In this document: piece by piece, positions 37,914-49,134 of the stretch | Layout of the letters: each line of letters starts with the position of its first letter | Numbering within the stretch: position 1 is the stretch's first letter | DNA from: Copromyces sp. CBS 386.78 | Taxonomy: Eukaryota > Ascomycota > Sordariomycetes > Sordariales > Sordariaceae | Assembly (NCBI GenBank): GCA_030685235.1 | Contig: MU839239.1 | Location: forward strand, 1 to 64,000 | Length of the DNA: 64,000 nucleotides | Direction of reading: 5' to 3' | The notes under the pieces: model-generated | What the model was told of the DNA's origin: nothing | What the model saw: the letters and a program-made list of their open reading frames with translations, nothing else | Databases searched by the model: none | Program-made: the position numbers and the translations under genes

Positions 37914-39810
37914 GTATATGGTACAATTGAGCTTTGGTGGTCGAAGATGATGATGTTTTCAATTGGGAACCACAAAGCAGATGGTTATTTCCAGGGTTTT
38001 ACAGTCCACAGTCAACCAGAGATGCCACCGATGTCGACGACAGCCGCCGAGAGCAAAAAAAGGTTGGGAAGGTCAGAAGGCCTGGGCCTTCTTGTGCTGC
38101 ACGGTACCACATACCCTTTTCGGGATGCAGTGATCGGACAGCCACTATTGCCAGAGCCCTTGTTTTTCTTCCTCGCTCGACGCTGCTCGTGGACTTGAAC
38201 CTTGGGGGTGGTGTAACTCCGGCTGCAGAGCTAACACCATGTTTTGTCGACAAGCCATTGTTCAAGCACCTGCAGTCATGGGCTTTTTCCAGGGTCTTCT
38301 GTATGGCTGTATGGGGGATGCGTCTCATTGGGGCAACCCTCGTCTACAGCCTCTACAGCGGCCCGGGGCGACCGGCATTCTGACGTCTCGCCTCTCACTT
38401 TATATGCATGCCGTTATCAAGTGTGGGAGGACTCGAAGTCGACAGAATCTTCTGCGATATCTTCACCAGCTCAATTCACGTGGAGCAGTTTTCGTTCATG
38501 TCTTGTTTCGCACCAACCCATCCAAGTTCGCACGACCCAGTAACAATGGTCAATTGGCCAGAGGAACACTCGTACATGCCCTCGTCTTTGATAGTGGTCC
38601 CCTGTATTTGCTGAACTTTCCCCTCTTACCTTTGGCCTGTTTCCCCACCGTTGCCCTGTCACTGCCAAGTCGGCCTGGCCCGATCGATACATCGAATTCG
38701 AGACTTCAGGTGAAGCGAAGCGTGCATTAGCTCGTGACACCCATTTTTTTGACCATTATTTTGACCATTATTTTGTCTTGACTCCTCATTGCAGGGCTCA
38801 ATGGATGATTGAAAAAGTTTGGCTTAGTATCCCACAATTTTTGCGGATGTCGTTTGGAAAAGGATCTGAGTACATGGTTCCGTTTGCAAATTGCCGTGTA
38901 ACATGTCCCTGCAAATCCCTATGTTACACATCTTGCGAACAAGACAGCTGTTTGGGTGGGCATTGACCTCTGGCGGCGTGTTTTCAGTTTGTTCGCTGGG
39001 CTGCAATGCCTCATTCCGGTTAGTTGGCTGTGAAACCACCGACTGATACCAGACCATCATCGTTTGGTGGCAAGGCTGCATATGTATAGCAGCCGGTATC
39101 TTCATTCAACATGTTTCCCATTTCCTGGTAAGGAATGATACAGGCAAGGTCTCCAGCGAAACCAAAGCTTGACACTCCCTAACGGAGTGTCAACAAAGTC
39201 GAGAAATCTCACATGAGCGCGACACAAAAGAGCGTGTTCGATTTGCTTCTTCAAACGACCTTTAGTAATCAACTAATCATTTGATATTCGAGTCATTTAA
39301 AGCCCTTGGGCGAGCAGGCAAGCAACGACATCAAGTCCCGGGCCTCTTGCAGTCGGAAAAAGCCAGATACGGAAATGGATAAACAACCAGGCGACGAATG
39401 GCAGTTCTTTAGCTCCGCTGTCTGTCGTCAACAGCATGAGCGGCATTGGACGACGTGCACGATGCACTGAGGCCTACAACTCCTCACGGAGAGAAAATCT
39501 CAGTGAACAGCAAACGGAACCCGCTACTTTGCTTGGTGCCCGGCTATCTGTGGGGCAGGATGGCTTGTGAAGTATCTGGACCTTCACCTAGCAGATCCCG
39601 AGCGTCACTTCACCCCATCTTGATGCGGTCTACTTTTCCTCCGTCCATCTCGCCCCTCTTTTCTTCAATTTCTTCTCCCTTGACTCAGGCCGTCCCTTCA
39701 CTCCCGTTGCCCAGCTTCCTTTCGATCCGGCATCTCAGCTTGAGCGTTCCTCATGAGAACTTCACCAATTCTCCTGTAGCCTAGTCGACCTCAAGCCTAC
39801 CAACCAAGTC
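37914..39810. other. Intergenic region, no gene supported
   Basis: Many overlapping frames of 60-160 codons exist on both strands but none shows a domain or a coherent exon series. It includes a duplicated TTTTGACCATTAT-like unit (about 38747-38775) and a perfect 10-bp hairpin at 39169-39193. The last 300 bp are the presumed promoter and leader of the helicase gene. Confidence 0.4.
39169..39193. repeat. Perfect 10-bp inverted repeat with 5-base loop
   Basis: TTGACACTCC, a CTAAC loop, then GGAGTGTCAA. It lies in non-coding DNA about 620 bp before the helicase gene. It could be a factor-binding palindrome or a small RNA hairpin; nothing in the flanks supports a transposon. Confidence 0.5.
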
Positions 39811-42800
39811 ATGTCAAAAGCCAAGCAGAAAGGGCGCCCCAACGGACAGCCGCAACAACGGACTCCCGTCGTGGAAGCTCGGGAGTTCGTGCAAAAATCG
39901 CAACAAGCCCAACAATCCAAAAGGCACGATCACCAGACGAAAGTCCTCGAAGAGCAAGCCCTTCAGCCATCCGCGCGCGTACAAAGAGCAGCGTACAACC
40001 GCTGGAAGAAATCTCTCGAGTGTCGCAAGGAAAGCAAATTAGGATCCGACAACCTTCAACAAATTTGGACAGAAGGATACAGTCTTCTCGAAACAGGTAG
40101 TGGCGAGCTACATGCCCGCCTCCTCGCCGACTTGGTTGATGAGAAGACAGGTGGTCCCTTCATTATTCGCCGGACGATACTGACATCAGCGAGCCATAAC
40201 GACCGGGCGCATAGGCTGGCGCTCTACGAAGCCCTACTCAAAGTCGTGACACACCCTGTGCTAGTCAACCATCCAACCGCGCCCAACGACCACCTTGCAC
40301 TCCTCTACACCATCATCGGCGAAGAGGACGGTGCAAAAGGAATTAAGTGGTTGACAAAACTTACCGGCCTGTTTGACCGTAAGCAGAGATTTGTACAAAT
40401 CCGCAGCTTGGTTCACTTGACAGCCAAAGCGCTCGAGCAGCTGCTCGACCAATACCCGCCGCTCAAACATGACAACCGCTCGTCAGCACTTCGCAATGTG
40501 CTGAATACGTTCTCGGGAGCTGGTGCCCCTCATGTTGCGAAGAAAACGCACGATACAAATGGGCCGGCCACTCATGGCACTGCGGCGACCATTGGAAACA
40601 TACATAAAGACCACGCACCACAACTCCCTCATCGTACCAAGCAACCACAGCTTGTGATACCGATCCCCGGAGCCATGCCCGGCGGCCGTCATGACAACGA
40701 TTTCCCAGCAATTTCTGATATCCAAATCTTACCAACTTATGGAGAGATCATGAGCCAACGGATGGAGTATCTACCCACAACAGACTTCACCCAAGAGAGT
40801 TTCCACAAGGACATCAGGAAACGTTATATCGATACACTCTTTCGGCTCTATCGTCACAACACGTTCTCGGCCGTGAAAGATTTCCTACGTGAACAACTGG
40901 CCGACAATCCAACCGAGAATCTCACCAACTCAAGTCATTCCGAACTCGGACGTAATGGTCTAGCACACTTCTATGCCGCCGCTACTATCCAAAAGGTTGA
41001 CGTCAGCCTGGATAAAGGCATAATGTGTACCATATCATTCTTGCAGCTCCCGCACCTTCGGAAGCTGTCACAAGCAGACCAAGCTAAGTGGTGGGTGAAC
41101 TCCTCACGCCTTGAACCGGGCAAACTGCTTGTCATGGTGGTGTCCTCCCTTGAAGGGAGAAGACGACTGTTGTACCTTGTCGTAGGAGACGAATACCTTG
41201 AGAGGCATCAATCAAAGAAGTTCAAGGAAATGATGTCTGGGATGCGACCCAGGGTGCAGGTCAAGCTGGCCCGAGAGACCGAGCTGGACATCAATCTGCT
41301 CAACGAGCTACATGTTGCACAAGCAAAAGGGCATCTCTTTGAGCTTTGTGGGCTCATCCCTCAGGCCTACGAACCCACACTAACCAACATCCAAAGGATG
41401 TCGAATGACAATAGTTTGGTGTTCCAAAAGTGGATTATTCCATCAAAAACTGCTCAGCAGGACCGTACAGTCCCACCCCCGAAATATGCTCGGAAGCAGG
41501 GGTTCGTGTACAAGCTTGACTGTATCACCAAGGAGAAACAACCCAACGGCTTGAAACTGAATCCGAACAAATCCCCGAAGGGCGACGACTTGATCGCACT
41601 GCAGAAGGCTACCGGGCTCAATGCCAGTCAAGCCCAAGCCTTGGTGGCCGCACTTAGCCAAGAATTTGTCCAAATTCAGGGGCCGCCTGGTACAGGGAAG
41701 ACATACGTCGGTCTTCAGATTGTAAAGGTCTTGGTGGAACATAAAACGACATGCAAGCTCTCCCCAATTTTCATTGTGTAAGTCTTTGATCAGGTGCAGA
41801 TTCATGTCTGGCTTTTAACTGTTTCCACTTGCTAACTTCAGGCTCCTCGATAGTTGTGAGACCAATCATGCTCTGGACCAGTTCGGCGAGCATATCGTTG
41901 AAGCCGGCATCGACAACGTCGTACGGGTCGGAAGCCGCAGCAAGTCTAAGCTGTTGGAGAAACACAACTTCAATTTGATGAGAAAGCAGAGGACAACCAA
42001 AGGAGAGAAGAACGCCAGGAGCATGGTTTCAGCACAAATCCAAGGGGCGCTTTCCATGGCCAGGAGATGTCTTGGTCTGATCCATCAAGCAATGGCAGGA
42101 CGACCCGCCTGGCCGCTTCTGAAGACTTTTCTTTCGAGCAAATATCCCAGGATCTACCGCCAACTCCAACCAGATGATGCCGAAGGGTTTACACTTGTTG
42201 GCGACCCCATCCTGAATTGGCTCGGGCAAAGGCCTTCGGAAACCAACCATCTTCATTACCCGCGCTTGATTGGAAAAGCCGACACCAACATCCTTTCGCT
42301 TACAGTCAACGAGAAGTGGGCATTGGTTCTTCACTGGCTTGATCGGCTTGTCCAGGATCAAACAAAGTCTATGATGGGGTATCTGCAAAAAGCGCAGAGC
42401 CTCCGTCAAGACCTCGCAAGACTTAATCAGGAAATCAACTGCAGGATACTCAGGAATGTAGATATTGTCCTAATGACGACCTCAAGGCTAGCACATGACA
42501 ACGAAATGCTACGCAAACTGAAGCCCAAGGTCATCATTTGCGAGGAGGCAGCTGAGGTGATGGAGCCTCGTATGATGGCAGTGTTCATCCCCGGGGTAGA
42601 ACACCTCATCCAGATTGGTGATCACCAGCAGTTGCGACCGTTGGTGCAGAACTCTATGCAGTTCAGTATGGAGAGCAAGGTTGGAAAGCACTACCAGCTT
42701 GACCGCAGCTTGTTCGAGAGACGTGCCACCGGCGAACCTGGAATGAAGCCTCTCCCCGTCATCCAGCTGAACGAGCAACAACGCATGCCACCTGAGATTT

Positions 42801-44857
42801 CGGCGCTCATCCGCAATAACGTCTACAAAGACCTTCAAGATGGCTCTCGCGTCATGGACCGTCCAATGGTGGTTGGCCTACGGGAAAGACTGTACTGGTG
42901 GGACCATGATCACGAAGAAGGCACTGGCCTGAATGCAGCTCAAAGCATGTCTTACATTAACTCTGTGGAAGTTGCGATGACGACGGCGCTTGTCCGTCAT
43001 CTTGTCCGGCAGGGCGTTTACGAAGGCAAAGACATTGCCATTCTGACGCCGTACGCGGGCCAGCTACTCAAGCTTCAGGCCGCACTTGACGAGCATTTTG
43101 AGGTTGTCTTGAGCGAAAGAGACGAAGAACGCTTGGCTGCCCAAGGATTCGACAAAACGAACAAGATCACAGATTCTGAGATCCAGACTCAAACGCTGTT
43201 GCCGTCGGGCAAGATGCAAATGGCAGAGCCGATACGGCTTGCTACGGTTGACGGTTTCCAAGGCGAACAGGCAAAGGTCATCATCATCTCCCTTGTCCGC
43301 AGCAACAAGAAGAGCCAAGTAGGCTTCCTGAAGCTGAAGAACCGAATCAATGTTCTTCTCAGTCGAGTTCAGCATGGCATGTATCTTATCGGCAACGCGG
43401 CGACATTTCCTGCTGTGGACATGTGGAAGGATGTTTACCGGCAGATCTCCGCCAGAAAAGCGGCAGGTCCTTCGATGCCTTTGTGCTGCCCTCGGCATCC
43501 CAACACGCCGATATATTGTACATCGCCGGAGGATTTTGCCAGTGTCAGTCCTGAGGGAGGTTGTACACTTAACTGTGCCGACCGGCTTCCAGTCTGCGGT
43601 CATCCCTGCCCGAATAAGTGTCATTCGGAGATGCTACACAAGGCCGTCATTTGCCCGAAGCCTTGTCCCCGAGTTCGGAAAACATGCAAGCATGCTTGCC
43701 CGAGAGTTTGTGGAATAGAGTGCGGAAAGTGTATGGTGATTGTCAACGGCATAGAACTCCCCTGTGGTCATACTAAGGACAAGCTCCTATGCTATGAACT
43801 CCTAGAACTGGAGTCTGTTCTCTGTCGCGTCAAGGTGGACAAGCAGGTACCAGCTTGCGGTCATACTGTGACAGTCGATTGTTGTACGGACGTGTCCTCG
43901 GACAGGTTTCTCTGTGAGGGAAGATGCGATGCGCTGCTCCCCTGTAAACACAAGTGTCAGGGCACATGCAGGCTGTGCCAAAGGTATGACGAAGAGAAAC
44001 GTGTCACCGTGGAACACAAGGCGTGCGGGATTTGCAAGCCAGATACATGGGGCTTGGGGGACATTGAGCGCAAGCTAGCGTTTGTCGATGGCCAGTTGAG
44101 ACAGTCGTCTGACGTTGCGAATGCCGACACCGCTAAGCAACTGTTCCTCGGGAGGAAGCCCGAAGGAGGGGATGAAGACAAAACGCCTCACGGATCGCCT
44201 CCCCAAGACCGCTACGAAAGTTGCCAGAAGCTGTTAGCGCTTTGCCAGCAGACGCAAGAGCGTATAATTGCTCATGACTCCTTGACAACAGCCATGGACG
44301 GCCTCAGTCTTGATCAGGGCTCTCAACCACAGGCGCAGGCAGATGCCCAAAACCCACGTGCCTCGACCGTGCAACTTGACCTCCTAGCCGCGAAACTGGT
44401 CGAGCATAAAGTTCAGGAGGTAGTGCTGCGCGACAAGTTCAGACTGTCGGTCAAACTGGACGAGGAGAGCAAGGTAGGCACGACTGCCGACGCCGACCTG
44501 CAGCGCTCGGTGGATTCCCTCCAGCAAACCGGCACTACGTTGCTCAATGATTGCGATAAAGCCAAGGTTTCGCGTCTGACGTTCATTGCTACGGTCCTGT
44601 GTGCGAGAGTGGACTTGATGCACTTGCTTTATGACCATTGTCTGCGGCCCAACGACGAGGTGACGGAACGGTTGAAAGGAATTTTCAAGATATTTGTCAA
44701 AGCACAGCAGTTTTGTCACGGGTCATCCAAGGAGGACGCGGATCTCAGAAGATGCCTCCACGAAGTGTTTCGGTTCAAGAGGAGGCCGGTTGAGAAGTTG
44801 ACGTTGAAGGAGGTGGTTGAGGCGATTGGCGAGGCGCCGGTTGTTGTTCGTGTCTAG
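39811..44857 (+). CDS. NFX1-finger superfamily 1 helicase (ZNFX1/Hrr1-like)
   Basis: Two exons (39811-41777 and 41842-44857; 64-nt intron with a GCTAAC branch) encode 1660 residues. An N-terminal Gln/Lys-rich tail and a helical region precede the UPF1-like helicase core. Walker A GPPGTGKT lies at residues 624-631; a Walker B variant VIICEEAAEVMEP near 890 (EEAA rather than DEAQ) is followed by GDHQQLRP, LNEQQRMPPEI, VDGFQGEQAKVIIIS and NRINVLLSRV. From about residue 1190 a Cys/His-rich zone with CGHPCPNKCH, CPKPCPRVRKTCKHACPRVCG and CKHKCQGTCRLC forms NFX1-type zinc fingers; a helical C-terminus follows. Relatives include animal ZNFX1 and fission yeast Hrr1, which work with small-RNA silencing and RNA surveillance, so an RNA-silencing role is reasonable but inferred. 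All helicase motifs look intact. It stands alone on the plus strand; the nearest gene downstream is the secreted protein at 45350. Confidence 0.9.
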
Positions 44858-45349
44858 ATCGGGGTGAACATCTCCAGGGCATGTCCAGAATGGCAAGGCA
44901 TTGCACGGTCAAGATCGTGCTCGTCCCGAATCTGACCGAAAACCAGGGTCGGGGATGAGCTAAACAAAACTCTCGGCTTCTTCATATGGCATCCATCATT
45001 TTCTCTCATTTCCATGCCTCTCAGCTGCTGGGTTGCCATCACACCTTTCCTTCACTTCTTCGTCAATCCAACCTCTGCACACTTCAAAGGAAGGATAAAC
45101 TCCTGTTCCATGGAAGTGACAAGTTTCTCACCACAACGAATCACGCCTGCCCCAACGCCGATCGATAGCCATACCTTTCCCTGTGCAGCAGCCACTCCTT
45201 CTTCGACACTCGAGCGTTGATAATTGAACTGAACTGAACACAACCTCGTTGACACTGCGGCGAGAATTAGCTGCGTCTTACCACAATTGTCAATCAATCA
45301 CATCAATACTTCAAATCTTAGACACCACATCACATTATCTGCCACCATC
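44858..45349. other. Intergenic region between helicase and secreted-protein genes
   Basis: About 490 bp containing the terminator of one gene and the promoter of the next. A CA/TC-rich leader (about 45270-45349) precedes the ATG in the context CCATCATG. No gene was seen. Confidence 0.45.
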
Positions 45350-46084
45350 ATGCGCTCCCTCGCTCAACTAGCTCTCATCACCCTCGCCTCAGCAGCCGCC
45401 ATCTCCCCCGGGGCTTTCTCTCCACGGGCAGACAGCCCTTACCCAAGCCCCAACAACAGGGGCATCCAGGATCACTCCGCCTTCAAAACTCAACCCTCTC
45501 TCAACTTGACCTCCACCTCCTCTTCCCCCAGCGATAACCTCACAAAACGCCGCACCAACTCCGGAATCTACACCCCCCTCCTCCCCCCCAACCACCAACC
45601 CACCTTCTGCCCCTACGACACCGTCAACCAACCCCAACCTTTACTCTCGTACGACCCGACCACAGCGCCCCTAGCCTCCGACTGCGGCTACATCATCGAC
45701 CTCATCAACGACACCAAAAAGCAAGGGTACTGGACGTTTTCCATGACCGACCTCTTAGACGGTTTTACCCTTATCAACTACCAGAGCTGCGCGTTCAGAT
45801 TGGTTTTGGACAATGAACGGCAGGAGATACTGGGTGGTGGTGGTGGTGGTGGTGGCAATGGGAAGAAGGATGGCGAAAAAGTAGAGCAGTTGTTCAAGTT
45901 CGGGGTGGAGGACCTCAGGTTTTATTTGGGGTCGTGGTTGGAGAAGCAGAGACATGGACGGCTGGGGGCTGTGGGGACTGTTGATTGTTGGGCTGAGGGC
46001 GTTGAGAACATGAAGAAGGACCGGAAAGGGACTAGAACGGGGGTGGTGGGGGTTAAGTGGATTGTGATGAATACGGAGGCGTGA
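45350..46084 (+). CDS. Secreted protein with Ecp2/Hce2-like domain
   Basis: A single-exon protein of 244 residues. It begins with a signal peptide (MRSLAQLALITLASAAAIS) and a Pro/Ser/Thr-rich spacer containing a KR dipeptide that could be a Kex2 cleavage site. The C-terminal 150 residues have four cysteines in the order FCPYD, SDCGYI, QSCAFRL and VDCWAE, with a G-Y-W between the second and third. This spacing resembles the Hce2 domain of Ecp2 effectors and killer-toxin-like proteins of fungi, which are exported and may act on other cells. The match is by eye and partial. A run of eight glycines encoded by a GGT repeat (about 45834-45853) interrupts the domain. The frame is open upstream to 45287, but the signal peptide fixes the start at 45350. 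Confidence 0.6.
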   Translation: MRSLAQLALITLASAAAISPGAFSPRADSPYPSPNNRGIQDHSAFKTQPSLNLTSTSSSPSDNLTKRRTNSGIYTPLLPPNHQPTFCPYDTVNQPQPLLSYDPTTAPLASDCGYIIDLINDTKKQGYWTFSMTDLLDGFTLINYQSCAFRLVLDNERQEILGGGGGGGGNGKKDGEKVEQLFKFGVEDLRFYLGSWLEKQRHGRLGAVGTVDCWAEGVENMKKDRKGTRTGVVGVKWIVMNTEA

Positions 46085-46375
46085 AGTTGTTCTGCCTGCG
46101 GCTCGTTGTACATATGTTATCCATGTTGCAAATCTACCGTACTCCCTTCCTATTCCCGTAATTTCGTGTAGCATTGCAGGATGGCCACATGCGCCAAGAA
46201 GAGTTCGGTCTGAGTCAGCTCGCCGAATTGGGATCTGGCCTTTAACCTTTTTGGGGATGACAACTTGCGGTGATAAAACTCATAGAGGTCTGTGGAAAAT
46301 GTTTCTTCGGTGAGTGCACTGCTGACAGAACCTCTCATCTCCGACCGGATAGTCAACAATCAGCACTCGCTCGCA

Positions 46376-47476
46376 ATGTCGTCGCAAGAGGAGCTAAGCG
46401 AGATGGCTCTTGACGCTTGGAACACCAATGCGAGCTACTGGAACGATTCCATCGGCAGAGATGGCAACATCTATTGGCAGAAGCTGCAGGAGCCATCACT
46501 CCGTCGGTTGCTAGGCGATCACCTCAAGCGACAGCCCGGGCAAGAACCCTGCCTTGCACTTGACCTCGCAACAGGAAACGGACTTTGCGCTCGATGGCTG
46601 GCCAAGCATGGAGCTAAGGTGTGGGCGACCGACGGGAGCTCAAACATGCTCGAAAAAGCCATCATGGCCAACCAGGGGTTTGCACAAGCGCGGAATATTG
46701 TCTTTTCAACGTTGGATGTCACAAAGAAAGTCGACTTTGACCATTTGGCAGCTACCGTTGAGTTTGTATGTTCCGCGCTTCATGGAGAGAGGCCATGATC
46801 CCCAACGCTAATACCGTTCGGTGGTGTGACAGCACTGGGAAGGCCACTCGAAGTTCGATATCGTCCTCATGAACATGGCCATCATGGACGTTTCCACCCT
46901 CGAGCCGCTAGTAGAGACGCTTCCACGCATCCTGAAGCCCAATGGAGTGTACGTCAGCCTCATGGACCAAGAATCGATAGTTCGCTGACTGACTGACTGA
47001 CTGACTGACATCTTCCATCTAGCTTCGTCGCAACTGTTCTTCACCCTGTTTTCATGACCTCGGGAGCATCTCGCAATGTCGATCTGCGGTACGATGGGGA
47101 GACGGGCGACCTCGAAGTCGTCAGGACCAGAGTCGTCAAGGACTACCTCCACGTTCCACCTTACAGGGGGATTGCCATTCCTGGACAGCCGAAGCGACAG
47201 GTGAGTAAGCTGACTTACCTAAACGAAACCGTGTTCTGGAGCCGAGATAAGACCGGCGTATTGATTGCTAGGGGAGCTAACCAAACGCAGCTCTACTTCC
47301 ACCGTCCAATGGAGGAACTGTTCACCACCTTCTTCCGAGCCGGCCTTGTCATGGATGCCATGGAAGAGCCGGCATTCACGGAAGAGGACGAGGAGAAGGA
47401 CAGGGTCGAGTCAAGCCGGAACTACACGCAACTACCCGCGATTCTCAGCTTTCGGATGCGGTTGCCGTACAACTAG
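46376..47476 (+). CDS. Class I SAM-dependent methyltransferase
   Basis: Four exons (46376-46765, 46833-46948, 47023-47200, 47291-47476) give 289 residues. The Rossmann fold shows motif I LDLATGNGLCARWLA, an acidic motif II end (VWATDGSSNMLEKA), motif III/IV around FDIVLMNMAIMD, and a post-motif segment LPRILKPNGV. The fold transfers a methyl group from S-adenosylmethionine; the acceptor is unknown. Similar stand-alone fungal enzymes act on small molecules, but there is no biosynthetic cluster here. A start at 46292 is also in frame; 46376 is chosen because the MSSQEEL...AWNTNASYW start resembles family N-termini. The second intron contains six tandem CTGA units (about 46985-47009). Confidence 0.8.
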
Positions 47477-48050
47477 CCGTGTGCATGACTGTTGAATGTT
47501 TCGAGGGATGTGCTGCTATAGACTGCCAGGTTGTTAGCCAGTGATGGTTGGGTGGTTGGAAAAAGGGAAACGTCACCCGTGGAGTTGAAAGTGCATGTGA
47601 GACAATTGCCATGAGGATGGGGCTAAGGGCTTATAAGCAAAACGAAACTATTGACATGTTGCTGGATAATCACCTGATTTCAGGCACCATTTCGACGTCA
47701 TGCAATATCCGGGAATCGGATTTAGAGAAAAAGTGTATTGATCGACGCTTCCTCAGGGGTCAGGTCTTCAGGGGTTCCAGGAACGGAAACTGACCTTCGG
47801 GACGGCGCGTGCTCCGGAACAAGGGGGGGGAAAGATCATGATATTCTCAATAGCCCCCCACGATCTGTCAACTCCAGTCGCGAAAGGATCTCGGGTCGAG
47901 GGCTGAGACCGAGTTGTCTCGGCGATGAATCCAAGCAATCCGAGTGGACTTCGAAGACAAGATGAGACGACATATGAATGAGGCCGGATCTCCAGCCAGA
48001 AGAGAAGGACTACTACCTACCTGGACACATCAGCTTTATTACACGCAAAC
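47477..48050. other. Intergenic region before the bHLH gene
   Basis: Contains a GGGGGGGG run near 47823 and short frames without motifs. The part just upstream of 48051 is presumably promoter and leader of the transcription-factor gene. Confidence 0.4.
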
Positions 48051-48857
48051 ATGGACCCAGACTCACCAGAAACCAAACGACGTCGTACTATCAAAGACAC
48101 AGCGTCGTCGTTCACCTCGGCCGAGTTTCAACACCAAAGCCAGCATCACAACCTCCATGCCAAGACAGCCAAGACCGACTTTGAACCTCCCTCTACCAGT
48201 GGCACCTCCAGCGGAGACTTTCAGTTGTACACCGCTCCCTCAGGCAGCAATCCAGCCATAACGACATCGCCGCCAATCAGGTTTGAAGACTTTTTAACCG
48301 AGACGACAACTCGCGAGACGTCACCGCGCCCGGATCAAGATGAGTCCGAGGAGGCTGAACCTAGTAACAACAGAAAGGAAGCCGAGGAAGAAGACGTCAG
48401 CGTCAGTGCCAGAGAGCGTCATAACAACATTGGGAGGAGATATCGAAACAAACTCAACGAGCATTTTGAGAATCTGCAGGCGCTCTTGTCACTGCAGCAG
48501 ACGTCCTCCAATGACGGGGAAGACGACGACAACAACAACGGAGACAGAGAGTCTAGAGAGCCCGTCGACGATGACAGCAACAACAACAACAAAAACAAAA
48601 GCACGGCCAGGGACGACTCGAGCTCTTCGCCAACTCAAATCAGGAAACGCCGAAAAGGACATGGACGGGGTGGTATCAACAAGGCCAGTCTGCTGGAGAT
48701 GGCCAAAGTGCGGATCGAGACACTGACGGAGCAAAGAGACATGTTGATAGCCGAGGTGGCACAGCTGGAGAAGGAGTTAGCGTTAGCAGCGGTCGAGAAA
48801 CAACATGAAGCTAGTAGGACAGAACAAGAAGAAGAAGGCTATGATGAGACTTACTGA
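48051..48857 (+). CDS. bHLH transcription factor with an unusually long loop
   Basis: A single-exon gene of 268 residues. Helix 1 with the basic region reads VSARERHNNIGRRYRNKLNE and continues HFENLQALLSL; the ERHN..GRRYR pattern matches E-box-binding bHLH proteins (His, Glu and Arg contacts present). Helix 2 reads GGINKASLLEMAKVRIETL and runs into a leucine-zipper-like tail (AQLEKELALAAVEKQ). Between the helices lie roughly 60 residues rich in Asp, Asn and Ser, whereas a bHLH loop is usually 5-15 residues, though some fungal members have long loops. The N-terminus has a basic patch (ETKRRRTIK) that may serve nuclear import. Target genes cannot be read from the sequence. The start is the first Met of the open frame, with an AAACATGG context. 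Confidence 0.8.
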   Translation: MDPDSPETKRRRTIKDTASSFTSAEFQHQSQHHNLHAKTAKTDFEPPSTSGTSSGDFQLYTAPSGSNPAITTSPPIRFEDFLTETTTRETSPRPDQDESEEAEPSNNRKEAEEEDVSVSARERHNNIGRRYRNKLNEHFENLQALLSLQQTSSNDGEDDDNNNGDRESREPVDDDSNNNNKNKSTARDDSSSSPTQIRKRRKGHGRGGINKASLLEMAKVRIETLTEQRDMLIAEVAQLEKELALAAVEKQHEASRTEQEEEGYDETY

Positions 48858-49134
48858 TGGTTTGTAATTAATTTAAATCCCAGATAGATACCTATTAGTT
48901 CTTTTCCCCCCCAAATAACGGGAAACCGATGTTTTCCAACAGACACGCCGCAGGCCATAAAATCCCACCAGCACACCTGCACAATCGCAATGCTCCAATA
49001 TGTCCGGTCCAGCCGCCCCATTGAAGTCCCATGTCAGTCTTTGCGGCTCCCACCTCTCCCAGAAAGACTGGAAGCTCCTCCTCTTATCACCCATGGCCTC
49101 ATACCATCAGCAGTCTCCTCTCTCTCTCCATGTC

